Shown piece after piece: positions 1-5,323 of a DNA stretch of 6,456 bases. The notes beneath the pieces were generated by a model, which made no database searches, was not told the origin of the DNA, and saw only the letters and a list, made by a program, of their open reading frames with translations. The position numbers and the translations under genes are program-made. The first letter of the stretch is position 1; the number at the start of each line of letters is the position of its first letter. This DNA comes from JBCDCU01 sp039180865 (GTDB lineage Bacteria > Pseudomonadota > Alphaproteobacteria > Rhizobiales > JACESI01): assembly GCA_039180865.1 (NCBI GenBank), contig JBCDCZ010000262.1, forward strand, positions 1 to 6,456, in the 5' to 3' direction.

Positions 1-3
1 AGT

Positions 4-207
4 ATGGAAGAAGCGTGGGAGTTTCGGCTCATCCTCGCAGTCTCTTTCGTGCTTTGCCTGATTTACGCAATGCTCACCCGGCTTATGCCGCGGTCCGGGC
101 AAGCGGCGCAAACCGGTTTGCCGACCGGACACAGACCGGCGACTTCCATTTTTGCAGAGGCACGATCCGCGGCCTACGCCGCTGCTGGCTACGCCTGCCA
201 GCGCTAA
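4..207 (+). CDS. PufQ-like small single-span membrane protein (start possibly upstream of window)
   Basis: A 67-residue protein directly upstream of pufB, in the place where pufQ sits in many purple alphaproteobacteria. PufQ is a small membrane protein linked to bacteriochlorophyll synthesis or to carriage of its intermediates. Visible features are a short acidic start (MEEAWEF), one hydrophobic span at about residues 8-28, a Pro/Gly-rich linker at 29-46, and an Ala-rich amphipathic end around SIFAEARSAAYAAAGYA. The N-terminal WEFRL entry into a single span and the length fit PufQ, but the C-terminal part does not resemble the Rhodobacter proteins I remember, so I leave the symbol blank. Only three bases precede the ATG, no ribosome site can be seen, and the frame is open to the window edge, so the true start may be earlier. 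A gap of 143 bases separates it from pufB. It could instead be an unrelated small membrane protein. Confidence 0.6.
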   Translation: MEEAWEFRLILAVSFVLCLIYAMLTRLMPRSGQAAQTGLPTGHRPATSIFAEARSAAYAAAGYACQR

Positions 208-337
208 GCGGTACGCGTTTATTTTCAACGGTTTTCGTCTGCCCGGTTCGGGTGGGCGGGAATGGTGCAGCGTCCAAACCTGCATCAAGCCTTGCCGCGA
301 GGTCTTAACGCGGTACTCGGCCGAAAGGCAATTAACG

Positions 338-344
338 TAGGAGG
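338..344 (+). promoter_or_regulatory. Strong ribosome binding site of pufB
   Basis: TAGGAGG lies six bases before the pufB ATG. It is close to the full anti-16S sequence and agrees with high translation of an antenna gene. The 130 bases before it, back to the pufQ-like stop, contain only a weak GC-rich inverted repeat (CCCG-GTT-CGGG at 242-252) and no further gene. Confidence 0.75.
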
Positions 345-350
345 TTAGCT

Positions 351-563
351 ATGTCTACCAAATCGCTCTCGGGCCTCACCGAAGGGGAAGCCCAGGAGTT
401 CCACAACTTCTACATTCAAGGGTTCATGATCTTCGTGGCTGTTGCCGTCGTCGCTCATTTCCTTGTGTGGTTGTGGCGTCCTTGGTTCGCTGGGCCAGAG
501 GGCTTTGCCTCTCTCGAAGGCGTAACGCAAACAGCAGCATCCGTGCTGCCCATGCTTGTATAA
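351..563 (+). CDS. pufB: Light-harvesting complex 1 beta subunit
   Basis: The 70-residue beta polypeptide of the LH1 antenna, an inner-membrane protein that forms the ring around the reaction centre and binds bacteriochlorophyll a. The cytoplasmic N-terminus has the typical acidic GLTEGEAQEFH stretch. His18 and His36 are the two conserved histidines, 18 residues apart; His36, inside the span (about 21-43), is the bacteriochlorophyll ligand. The span ends in the family signature WRPW (42-45). About 24 residues follow WRPW, where the Rhodobacter sphaeroides protein stops almost at once. A similar GP-G-containing tail is known in Rhodospirillum rubrum LH1 beta, so this is an R. rubrum-like form and not a frameshift product. 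pufA follows after 12 bases, and its ribosome site overlaps this stop codon. Confidence 0.97.
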   Translation: MSTKSLSGLTEGEAQEFHNFYIQGFMIFVAVAVVAHFLVWLWRPWFAGPEGFASLEGVTQTAASVLPMLV

Positions 564-575
564 GGAGACCATGAC

Positions 576-761
576 ATGTGGAGAATCTGGATGGTCTTCG
601 ATCCGCGCAAAGTGTTGGTTGTACAGGGAATTTTCCTGTTTTCACTAGCAGCGATGATTCACTTCGTCCTGCTCAGCACCGACCGCTACAACTGGTTCGA
701 AGGCAACCCCATCACAACGGGGCAAATCGAACTTCAGATCGAGGAAACCAAACTCGGCTGA
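576..761 (+). CDS. pufA: Light-harvesting complex 1 alpha subunit
   Basis: The 61-residue alpha polypeptide that pairs with the beta subunit in the LH1 ring. It opens with MWRIWMVFDPRK, the family's amphipathic cytoplasmic start, followed by one span at about residues 12-33. His29 is the bacteriochlorophyll ligand, and the following LLSTDRYNW contains Trp40 at the position that usually hydrogen-bonds the pigment's acetyl group. A polar periplasmic tail of about 20 residues ends in KLG. AAGGAG at 562-567 precedes the start by eight bases and overlaps the pufB stop, so translation of the pair is probably coupled. An ATG at 571 is out of frame and is not used. Bacteriochlorophyll proteins of this type are integrated in the inner (intracytoplasmic) membrane. 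Confidence 0.97.
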   Translation: MWRIWMVFDPRKVLVVQGIFLFSLAAMIHFVLLSTDRYNWFEGNPITTGQIELQIEETKLG

Positions 762-779
762 CGCCTGACATGAAACGAC

Positions 780-812
780 AGAGGGCGGCAACCCGAATGG
801 GCGCCGGCCTCT
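780..812 (+). promoter_or_regulatory. Intercistronic RNA stem-loop between pufA and pufL
   Basis: The arms 780-789 (AGAGGGCGGC) and 803-812 (GCCGGCCTCT) pair at nine of ten positions, with one G-G mismatch. Inside, CCC (792-794) can pair with GGG (799-801) around a GAAT loop. No T-run follows, so this is not a normal terminator. Known from Rhodobacter: hairpins in the pufA-pufL gap block 3'-to-5' exonucleases, so the pufBA segment outlives the rest of the message and LH1 is made in excess over L and M. The position just after pufA fits that role; the function here is inferred. Confidence 0.8.
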
Positions 813-832
813 GCCAATAAGGTCATTTCGCT

Positions 833-847
833 CGTCCAGTCCGGACG
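833..847 (+). promoter_or_regulatory. Second small stem-loop ahead of pufL
   Basis: CGTCC (833-837) and GGACG (843-847) form a perfect five-base-pair stem with a five-base loop. It ends 12 bases before the AGGAGG of pufL. It may add to the mRNA barrier at 780-812 or affect access to the pufL ribosome site. The stem is short and could be chance. Confidence 0.4.
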
Positions 848-859
848 TGAACGCATCGC

Positions 860-865
860 AGGAGG
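860..865 (+). promoter_or_regulatory. Ribosome binding site that fixes the pufL start
   Basis: AGGAGG lies eight bases before the ATG at 874. This rules out the in-frame GTG at 847, which would add nine residues never seen on PufL and would place the ribosome site inside the coding region. Confidence 0.85.
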
Positions 866-873
866 CAAGTCTT

Positions 874-1731
874 ATGGCATTGCTCAGTTTCGAACGAAAA
901 TATCGTGTCCGCGGCGGCACTCTAATCGGCGGTGACCTGTTCGATTTTTGGGCAGGCCCGTTCTACGTCGGAGTTTTCGGGCTCACGACGATCTTTTTCT
1001 CCGTCCTTGGCACGCTTCTCATCATTTATGGCGCCGCGATCGGCCCAAATGGGGATGTTGGTGGTGCAACTTTCATCATTTGGCAGATCTCGATTGATCC
1101 GCCGGCCGAAGAACTCGGCCTCGCTTTCGCGCCGATGAAAGAAGGCGGACTCTGGCAGGTGATAACCATATGTGCGCTTGGTGCTTTCGGCTCGTGGGCG
1201 CTTAGGGAAGTCGAAATCTGTCGCAAACTCGGCATGGGTTACCACGTTCCCTTTGCTTTCTCGGTTGCGATCTTCGCTTTTGTCACGTTGAACGTTATCC
1301 GACCGGTTCTCATGGGATCCTGGAGCCACGCATTTCCTTACGGGATCTTCACCCATCTCGATTGGGTTTCGAACGTCGGATACGCTTATGGGAACTTCCA
1401 CTACAATCCGGCCCATATGATCGCGATCACGTTCTTCTTTACAACGTGTCTGGCGCTTGCCCTTCACGGCTCACTTGTCTTGTCCGCGACCAATCCCGGT
1501 GATGATGACGTCGTTAAGTCTCCGGAATACGAAGATACCTATTTCCGCGATCTTATCGGCTATTCTGTCGGTACCCTTGGTATTCACAGGCTTGGTCTTT
1601 TCCTCGCGTTGAATGCAGGTATCTGGAGTGCGATCTGCATCGTGATATCCGGTCCGCTCTGGCCTGAACAACCCTGGGCCGATTGGTGGGAATGGTGGCG
1701 CGCGTTACCGCTTTGGGCGCTGGCCGACTAA
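874..1731 (+). CDS. pufL: Photosynthetic reaction centre L subunit
   Basis: PufL (285 residues) is one of two membrane subunits that hold the special pair, accessory bacteriochlorophylls, bacteriopheophytins, quinones and iron for light-driven charge separation. It begins MALLSFERKYRVRGGTL, as the family does. All key residues are present: His161 (accessory bacteriochlorophyll), His176 (hydrogen bond to the special pair), His181 (special-pair Mg ligand), His198 and His238 (iron ligands), and Glu220, Asp221 and Ser231 (QB proton path). They sit eight places later than in mature R. sphaeroides L because the first periplasmic loop is longer (about residues 56-80, with GPNGDVGGATF). Five spans are expected. 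The C-terminus stops after LPLWALAD, without the Gly-rich tail of R. sphaeroides. pufM starts 15 bases downstream. The start is set by AGGAGG at 860. Confidence 0.98.
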   Translation: MALLSFERKYRVRGGTLIGGDLFDFWAGPFYVGVFGLTTIFFSVLGTLLIIYGAAIGPNGDVGGATFIIWQISIDPPAEELGLAFAPMKEGGLWQVITICALGAFGSWALREVEICRKLGMGYHVPFAFSVAIFAFVTLNVIRPVLMGSWSHAFPYGIFTHLDWVSNVGYAYGNFHYNPAHMIAITFFFTTCLALALHGSLVLSATNPGDDDVVKSPEYEDTYFRDLIGYSVGTLGIHRLGLFLALNAGIWSAICIVISGPLWPEQPWADWWEWWRALPLWALAD

Positions 1732-1746
1732 TCAGGAGAATGGATC

Positions 1747-2664
1747 ATGCGTGAATATCAAAACATTTTTACGAACATCCAGCTGCGCGCCGAACCGGAA
1801 ATGGGGATTGAGCTTCCCGTCGGCGAACATCGGGAAGGCAAGCCATTCTTCTCTTACTGGATTGGCAAATTCGGAAACGCACAGCTCGGCCCTCTTTATC
1901 TTGGGTATGCGGGCGTAGCATCGGTTCTGACCGGTGTCGCAGCGTTTGTTCTGATTGGGTTTAATTACCTAAAGCAGGTGGATTTCAATCTTTCGCTCTT
2001 TTTCCGTGATATGTTCTGGCACTCGCTTGAGCCGCCAGCAGCGGAATACGGGCTTGGCCTGGCACCGCTTTATGAGGGTGGCATGCATCAGATCGTAAGC
2101 CTCCTATTATTGATCTCGGTGATGACCTGGTGGCTCAGGACCTTTTCAAGAGCGCGGGCACTCGGCCTTGGGATGCATGTCCCGCTCGCTTTCCTCTCCG
2201 CGATTTGGCTCTTCCTCGTGCTTGGTCTTATCCGGCCGATCATGATGGGCGACTGGTCGGAGGCTGTGCCCTATGGCATCTTCAGCCACCTCGATTGGAC
2301 GAACAATTTCTCGCTCAATTACGGCAACCTCTTCTACAACCCGTTCCATGCACTCTCCATTGCCTTCCTCTACGGGTCGGCTCTGCTGTTTGCCATGCAT
2401 GGCGCGACGATCCTGGCTGTCGGCAAATATGGCGGTGAACGGGAGATCGAACAGATCACCGATAGGGGTACGGCTTCAGAGCGGGCGGCCCTCTTCTGGC
2501 GCTGGACCATGGGCTTCAATGCGACCATGGAATCCATCCACCGCTGGGCTTGGTGGTTTGCGTGCCTTACCACAATCACGGGCGGCATCGGCATCCTCCT
2601 CACTGGGACGGTCGTTGACGATTGGTTCGGCTGGGGTATCAAGCACGGTCTTGCGCCAGGCTAG
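1747..2664 (+). CDS. pufM: Photosynthetic reaction centre M subunit
   Basis: PufM (305 residues), partner of L in the reaction-centre core. It starts MREYQNIFTNIQ, and GNAQLGPLYLG at 43-53 is the usual entry to the first of five spans. Conserved residues are His181 (accessory bacteriochlorophyll), His201 (special pair), Tyr209 (near the primary donor), His218 and His265 with Glu233 (iron ligands), and Trp251 (against QA). Each is one position earlier than in mature R. sphaeroides M. The stretch 173-222 is nearly the family consensus. The protein ends GIKHGLAPG, without the longer C-terminal extension often seen where a bound tetrahaem cytochrome is present, and no pufC follows. CAGGAG at 1733-1738 is the ribosome site; an ATG at 1740 is out of frame. 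It is the last gene of the operon, 41 bases before the terminator stem. Confidence 0.98.
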   Translation: MREYQNIFTNIQLRAEPEMGIELPVGEHREGKPFFSYWIGKFGNAQLGPLYLGYAGVASVLTGVAAFVLIGFNYLKQVDFNLSLFFRDMFWHSLEPPAAEYGLGLAPLYEGGMHQIVSLLLLISVMTWWLRTFSRARALGLGMHVPLAFLSAIWLFLVLGLIRPIMMGDWSEAVPYGIFSHLDWTNNFSLNYGNLFYNPFHALSIAFLYGSALLFAMHGATILAVGKYGGEREIEQITDRGTASERAALFWRWTMGFNATMESIHRWAWWFACLTTITGGIGILLTGTVVDDWFGWGIKHGLAPG

Positions 2665-2705
2665 GCGCGATGTCGACACAGTAGAAAACGTACAGCACAC
2701 ACCTC

Positions 2706-2736
2706 ATCCCCGTGGCTTGTTCCACGGGGATTTTTT
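2706..2736 (+). terminator. Rho-independent terminator of the puf operon
   Basis: ATCCCCGTGG (2706-2715) and CCACGGGGAT (2722-2731) form a perfect ten-base-pair stem with a six-base loop, followed by a run of six T (2731-2736). It is placed to stop plus-strand transcription from pufM. On the minus strand the stem is preceded by A and not followed by T, so it should work poorly for crtA transcripts. Confidence 0.93.
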
Positions 2737-3215
2737 GTTCTTAGGGAAACGCAGCAGAGGCCATTTCAATCCGGTAAGGGAGGGAGCTGGAGCGCCTCTT
2801 TCGGACAAAATCCGGTCTTCGGCTTTTGGTGAAGGATGAAGCAGGGGCCGGGCTGGCCGATATCAAGCTTTAAGCGGTTTGTTGTGGTTTGCGAGGTTTG
2901 GATGGTTGGAGCCGCACTTTAACTTGAAGTAGTATTTCTGAATCAAAAGAAAGGTTTGGAATGGTTTTTGATGATCCGGATTCGACTTCTTCAGATCAAA
3001 AACTTCCATTGAATCCGAGCGACCTTTCGGCGATGAATCGGTTTCATACTCTTTTAGCGTGAAATAACATGAAGTTCGGGTTCGCAAGCTCCGCCAGGGC
3101 GCATCGGTTGGGCCCACGACTCATCGGATACCCGCGCGTTAGCCCTCTATGGGTGCGGACTTGCTTTCGTTAGAAAACACGCGGAATCCGGAGGCTAGCA
3201 TCCGATAGGGCACGA
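2737..3215. other. Convergent intergenic spacer, no supported gene
   Basis: These 479 bases separate the puf terminator from the 3' end of crtA. Reading all frames I found no protein I recognise. The longest open stretch, on the minus strand at 2863-3117, has no ribosome site, a composition rich in Lys, Asn and Ser unlike its neighbours, and no family motif. The part 2881-3060 has 75 G+C in 180 bases (42%), lower than single 60-base lines I counted in pufL (50%) and pufM (63%). No tRNA, CRISPR or insertion-sequence end is visible, and no convincing terminator for crtA. It could be debris of a lost gene or a transcript-end region. Confidence 0.6.
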
Positions 3216-3950
3216 TCAGGCGGTTGTCAGCTCTGTGCTGTGGGTGACCAGCCGATGGGCGTCCTCGCCCTTCCAGGATCCCTCTGCTGCAATCACATGG
3301 AAGCGGGCGAAGAGGTCTTCTGAAAACCAGTCTCGCTCATGGGCGGCCTTTGCGGCTTTGGCATGGGCGGTGTTCTGATAGGCAAACCGCATCATCGCGG
3401 TTCGGTCGCTCCAAACGGAAAATGTCACCTGGTGGAGCCAGGGGATTTCACCGATACCAAGCTTAAAGAGAAGACCATCTTCGCGGGTTGTATCGTCGCT
3501 GATTTCCGGCACGCTGCGCCAGAACTCCAGAAGCCGCCGCTTGCGAATTGATGCCCGTGTCAGAATGCCAATCGGTTCCGGCGAAGGAAGTTTTCGGAGA
3601 CCCTCATCCACCTCAAACGGTTTTTTACCATCCCACGATCCGGTTGTGTGGAAGGTGGAAAGATAGACGCTCAGTGCTTCTGATGATCGGTCGAAGTAGC
3701 GCTGAAAAACGGGTGCGCTGGAGAGCGCCATCTGTGCTTCCTCTCGTGAAGAAAAGGCCGCCATGACGGCATAGACGCCAAAGTTCGGAACGGGCGTGAA
3801 GCTCTCTCCGGATCCGCTGCCGAACAATTTATAGAACTGAAGCCCGTCGATTTTCCGCATGCTGGCGTGGGCAAACTGCATCTGACTGAAGGCCCATAGC
3901 TTGTTTGCAAGGCCTTCAAAGCGGAAAACAGAGAGTGTAACCGTCTGCAT
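3216..3950 (-). CDS. crtA: Spheroidene monooxygenase (carotenoid 2-ketolase)
   Basis: CrtA (244 residues) uses O2 to put a keto group at C-2 of spheroidene, giving spheroidenone; in spirilloxanthin-type pathways it makes 2-keto or 2,2'-diketo carotenoids. Family signatures are TLSVFRFEGLANKLWA near the start, KLFGSGSGESFTPVPN at 41-56, LTRASIRKRRLLEFWRSVPEIS at about 130-151, and GIGEIPWLHQVTFSVW at 165-180. The halves from about 35 and from about 159 look alike, each ending in a GSW-G motif (104-108 and 224-228). The start is the ATG at 3950, with AGGAG nine bases upstream; an earlier in-frame ATG at 4022 would overlap hemA and add 24 residues with no family likeness. It lies 44 bases after hemA on the same strand, probably co-transcribed. 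The end product here depends on which other crt genes exist outside the window. Confidence 0.93.
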   Translation of the reverse strand: MQTVTLSVFRFEGLANKLWAFSQMQFAHASMRKIDGLQFYKLFGSGSGESFTPVPNFGVYAVMAAFSSREEAQMALSSAPVFQRYFDRSSEALSVYLSTFHTTGSWDGKKPFEVDEGLRKLPSPEPIGILTRASIRKRRLLEFWRSVPEISDDTTREDGLLFKLGIGEIPWLHQVTFSVWSDRTAMMRFAYQNTAHAKAAKAAHERDWFSEDLFARFHVIAAEGSWKGEDAHRLVTHSTELTTA

Positions 3951-3959
3951 ATATTCCTT

Positions 3960-3964
3960 CTCCT
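3960..3964 (-). promoter_or_regulatory. Ribosome binding site that fixes the crtA start
   Basis: Read on the minus strand, AGGAG is followed by AAGGA and then the ATG at 3950, with a nine-base gap from AGGAG. It supports the 244-residue form of CrtA over the longer reading from 4022. It lies in the 44-base hemA-crtA gap, where I see no terminator or promoter. Confidence 0.8.
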
Positions 3965-3994
3965 GCGTTGTTCCTACGCATCTATGAAGGCTGT

Positions 3995-5209
3995 TTATGC
4001 GACGGCGCGCGCCAGTGCACATTGCGACCAGAGCTCATGGAGTGCCTGGATCAGATGATCGATATCGGCATCCGAGTGAAGCGGCGACGGGGTGAAGCGC
4101 AGCCGTTCGGTCCCCTTCGGAACCGTCGGGTAATTGATCGGCTGGACGTAGATCCCGTAGTGATCAAGAAGAAGATCACTGATCCATTTGCACTTCACCG
4201 GATCCTTAACCATCACCGGAACGATGTGGCTTGGGTTCGGAAGGTGCGGGATGCCGAGACGGTCAAGACCGGCGCGCAGGCGAGCGACGCGTTCCTGGTG
4301 ACGATAACGCTCGATCTCGCTCTGTTTCAAATGGCGAATGCTCGCAAGAGCACCCGCAGCGAGTGACGGTGGAATAGCTGTCGTAAATATAAAACCGGAA
4401 GCGAAGCTTCTTACAAAGTCGCACAGTGCCTCTGAGCCGGTGATATAACCGCCCATCACGCCATAGGCTTTGCCAAGCGTTCCTTCGATCAAGGTGACAC
4501 GATCCATGAGACCTTCACGCTCTGCGATACCGCCACCGCGCGGACCGTAGAGTCCCACCGCGTGGACTTCATCGAGATAGGTCATTGCGCCATGCTTATC
4601 GGCCACATCGCAGATTTCAGCGATCGGCGCGATGTCGCCATCCATGGAATAGACCGATTCAAAAGCAACAAGTTTGGTTGTGCCAGGCTCGGCTTCGCTC
4701 AGGAGACGATCAAGGTCTTCCGGCGAATTGTGCTTCCAGATTTTCCGGTTCGCTTTCGAATGCCGCATTCCCTCGATCATGGATGCATGATTGAGAGCGT
4801 CCGAATAGATTGTGCAATTTGGGAGGCGTGTTCCAAGAGTCGAAAGCGCTGCCCAATTCGAGACATAGCCGGATGTAAAGAGAAGAGCGCCTTCCTTGCC
4901 ATGAAGATCGGCAAGTTCGCGTTCGAGAAGAACATGGTTGTGATTGGTTCCCGAAATGTTGCGTGTGCCGCCTGCGCCCGCGCCGCAATCATCGATGGCT
5001 TCGTGCATGGCAGCGGTGACTTTCTCGTGCTGACCCATGCCGAGATAATCATTGGAACACCAGACGGTGACCTCCTGGGTCCCGTTTTCGGTGTAACGCG
5101 TTGCCTTCGGGAACCCGCCCTTATGCCGCGAAAGCTCCGCAAAAACGCGATAGTTTCCTTCGTCACGCAGATCGTTGAGCTGACTTTTGAAAAATGCCTC
5201 AAAATCCAT
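3995..5209 (-). CDS. hemA: 5-aminolevulinate synthase
   Basis: HemA (404 residues) condenses glycine with succinyl-CoA to give 5-aminolevulinate, the first committed step of haem and bacteriochlorophyll synthesis by the C4 pathway typical of alphaproteobacteria. It is a pyridoxal-phosphate enzyme of the alpha-oxoamine synthase family. Visible are VWCSNDYLGM (49-58), the glycine-rich GAGAGGTRNISGTNH (76-90), SDALNHASMIEG (136-147), FESVYSMDGD (183-192), DEVHAVGLYG with Asp213 and His216 near the cofactor, and GTLGKAYG with the Schiff-base Lys247. Length and ends match the family. It lies between puhE and crtA, a placement that ties this copy to photosystem production; alphaproteobacteria with such a copy sometimes carry a second ALA synthase gene. 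AAGGGG about nine bases upstream is the ribosome site; a nearby ATG at 5214 is out of frame. The leader is 114 bases. Confidence 0.97.
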   Translation of the reverse strand: MDFEAFFKSQLNDLRDEGNYRVFAELSRHKGGFPKATRYTENGTQEVTVWCSNDYLGMGQHEKVTAAMHEAIDDCGAGAGGTRNISGTNHNHVLLERELADLHGKEGALLFTSGYVSNWAALSTLGTRLPNCTIYSDALNHASMIEGMRHSKANRKIWKHNSPEDLDRLLSEAEPGTTKLVAFESVYSMDGDIAPIAEICDVADKHGAMTYLDEVHAVGLYGPRGGGIAEREGLMDRVTLIEGTLGKAYGVMGGYITGSEALCDFVRSFASGFIFTTAIPPSLAAGALASIRHLKQSEIERYRHQERVARLRAGLDRLGIPHLPNPSHIVPVMVKDPVKCKWISDLLLDHYGIYVQPINYPTVPKGTERLRFTPSPLHSDADIDHLIQALHELWSQCALARAVA

Positions 5210-5230
5210 TCCATAGTCCCCTTACATCCA

Positions 5231-5243
5231 GGAGCTGAGCTCC
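5231..5243. promoter_or_regulatory. Palindrome in the hemA leader
   Basis: GGAGCT-G-AGCTCC is a perfect 6-1-6 inverted repeat, 21 bases upstream of the hemA ATG. If the possible promoter at 5243-5271 is real, the palindrome sits at about its transcription start, where an operator would act. It does not match the TGT-N12-ACA site of PpsR/CrtJ. In RNA it would only make a five-base-pair hairpin with a three-base loop. Confidence 0.35.
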
Positions 5244-5271
5244 AAATAGTACGGCTTGCGAAATCTGCAAA
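5243..5271 (-). promoter_or_regulatory. Possible sigma-70-like promoter for hemA
   Basis: On the minus strand TTTGCA (5266-5271) and TATTTG (5243-5248) are 17 bases apart, each matching four of six positions of the -35 and -10 consensus. They lie in the 114-base gap between puhE and hemA, which is longer than a purely co-transcribed pair needs. Matches this weak arise by chance. Confidence 0.25.
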
Positions 5272-5290
5272 CCCTTCTCCTCATTTCTTT

Positions 5291-5310
5291 TCCGGACTCT
5301 TTCGTCCAAA
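5291..5310 (-). other. Weak stem-loop after puhE
   Basis: On the minus strand TTTGGAC and GTCCGGA can pair over seven positions, two of them G-U, around a GAAAGA loop, 13 bases after the puhE stop. There is no T-run, so it is not a standard terminator. It could mark an RNA-processing or stability point between puhE and hemA. Confidence 0.3.
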
Positions 5311-5323
5311 TTGCCGCAGACCA

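Noticed and set aside
847..873. Earlier GTG start for pufL, adding nine residues
   Set aside because: AGGAGG at 860-865 would then lie inside the gene, while it is ideally placed for the ATG at 874, which yields the family's normal MALLSFERKYRV start.
922..1467. A 181-codon open frame on the minus strand
   Set aside because: It is antisense to pufL, highly charged (Arg/Glu/Asp), and has no recognisable motif.
2130..2438. 102-codon plus-strand open frame within pufM
   Set aside because: It is an out-of-frame shadow of pufM, whose own frame has all reaction-centre residues.
3067..3105. tRNA-like end (GGTTCG ... CTCCGCCA)
   Set aside because: The bases flanking the TTCG loop cannot form a T-arm stem, and no acceptor or anticodon arm is present upstream.
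2863..3117. 84-codon minus-strand open frame in the spacer
   Set aside because: It has no ribosome site, no family likeness and unusual composition, so it is not supported as a gene.
3120..3215. Inverted repeats as a terminator for crtA
   Set aside because: Only short broken matches (such as CGCGTT with AACACGCG, over a long loop) are present and no T-run follows on the minus strand.
3951..4022. Longer crtA start overlapping the end of hemA
   Set aside because: The added 24 residues do not resemble CrtA, and AGGAG at 3960-3964 fits the ATG at 3950.
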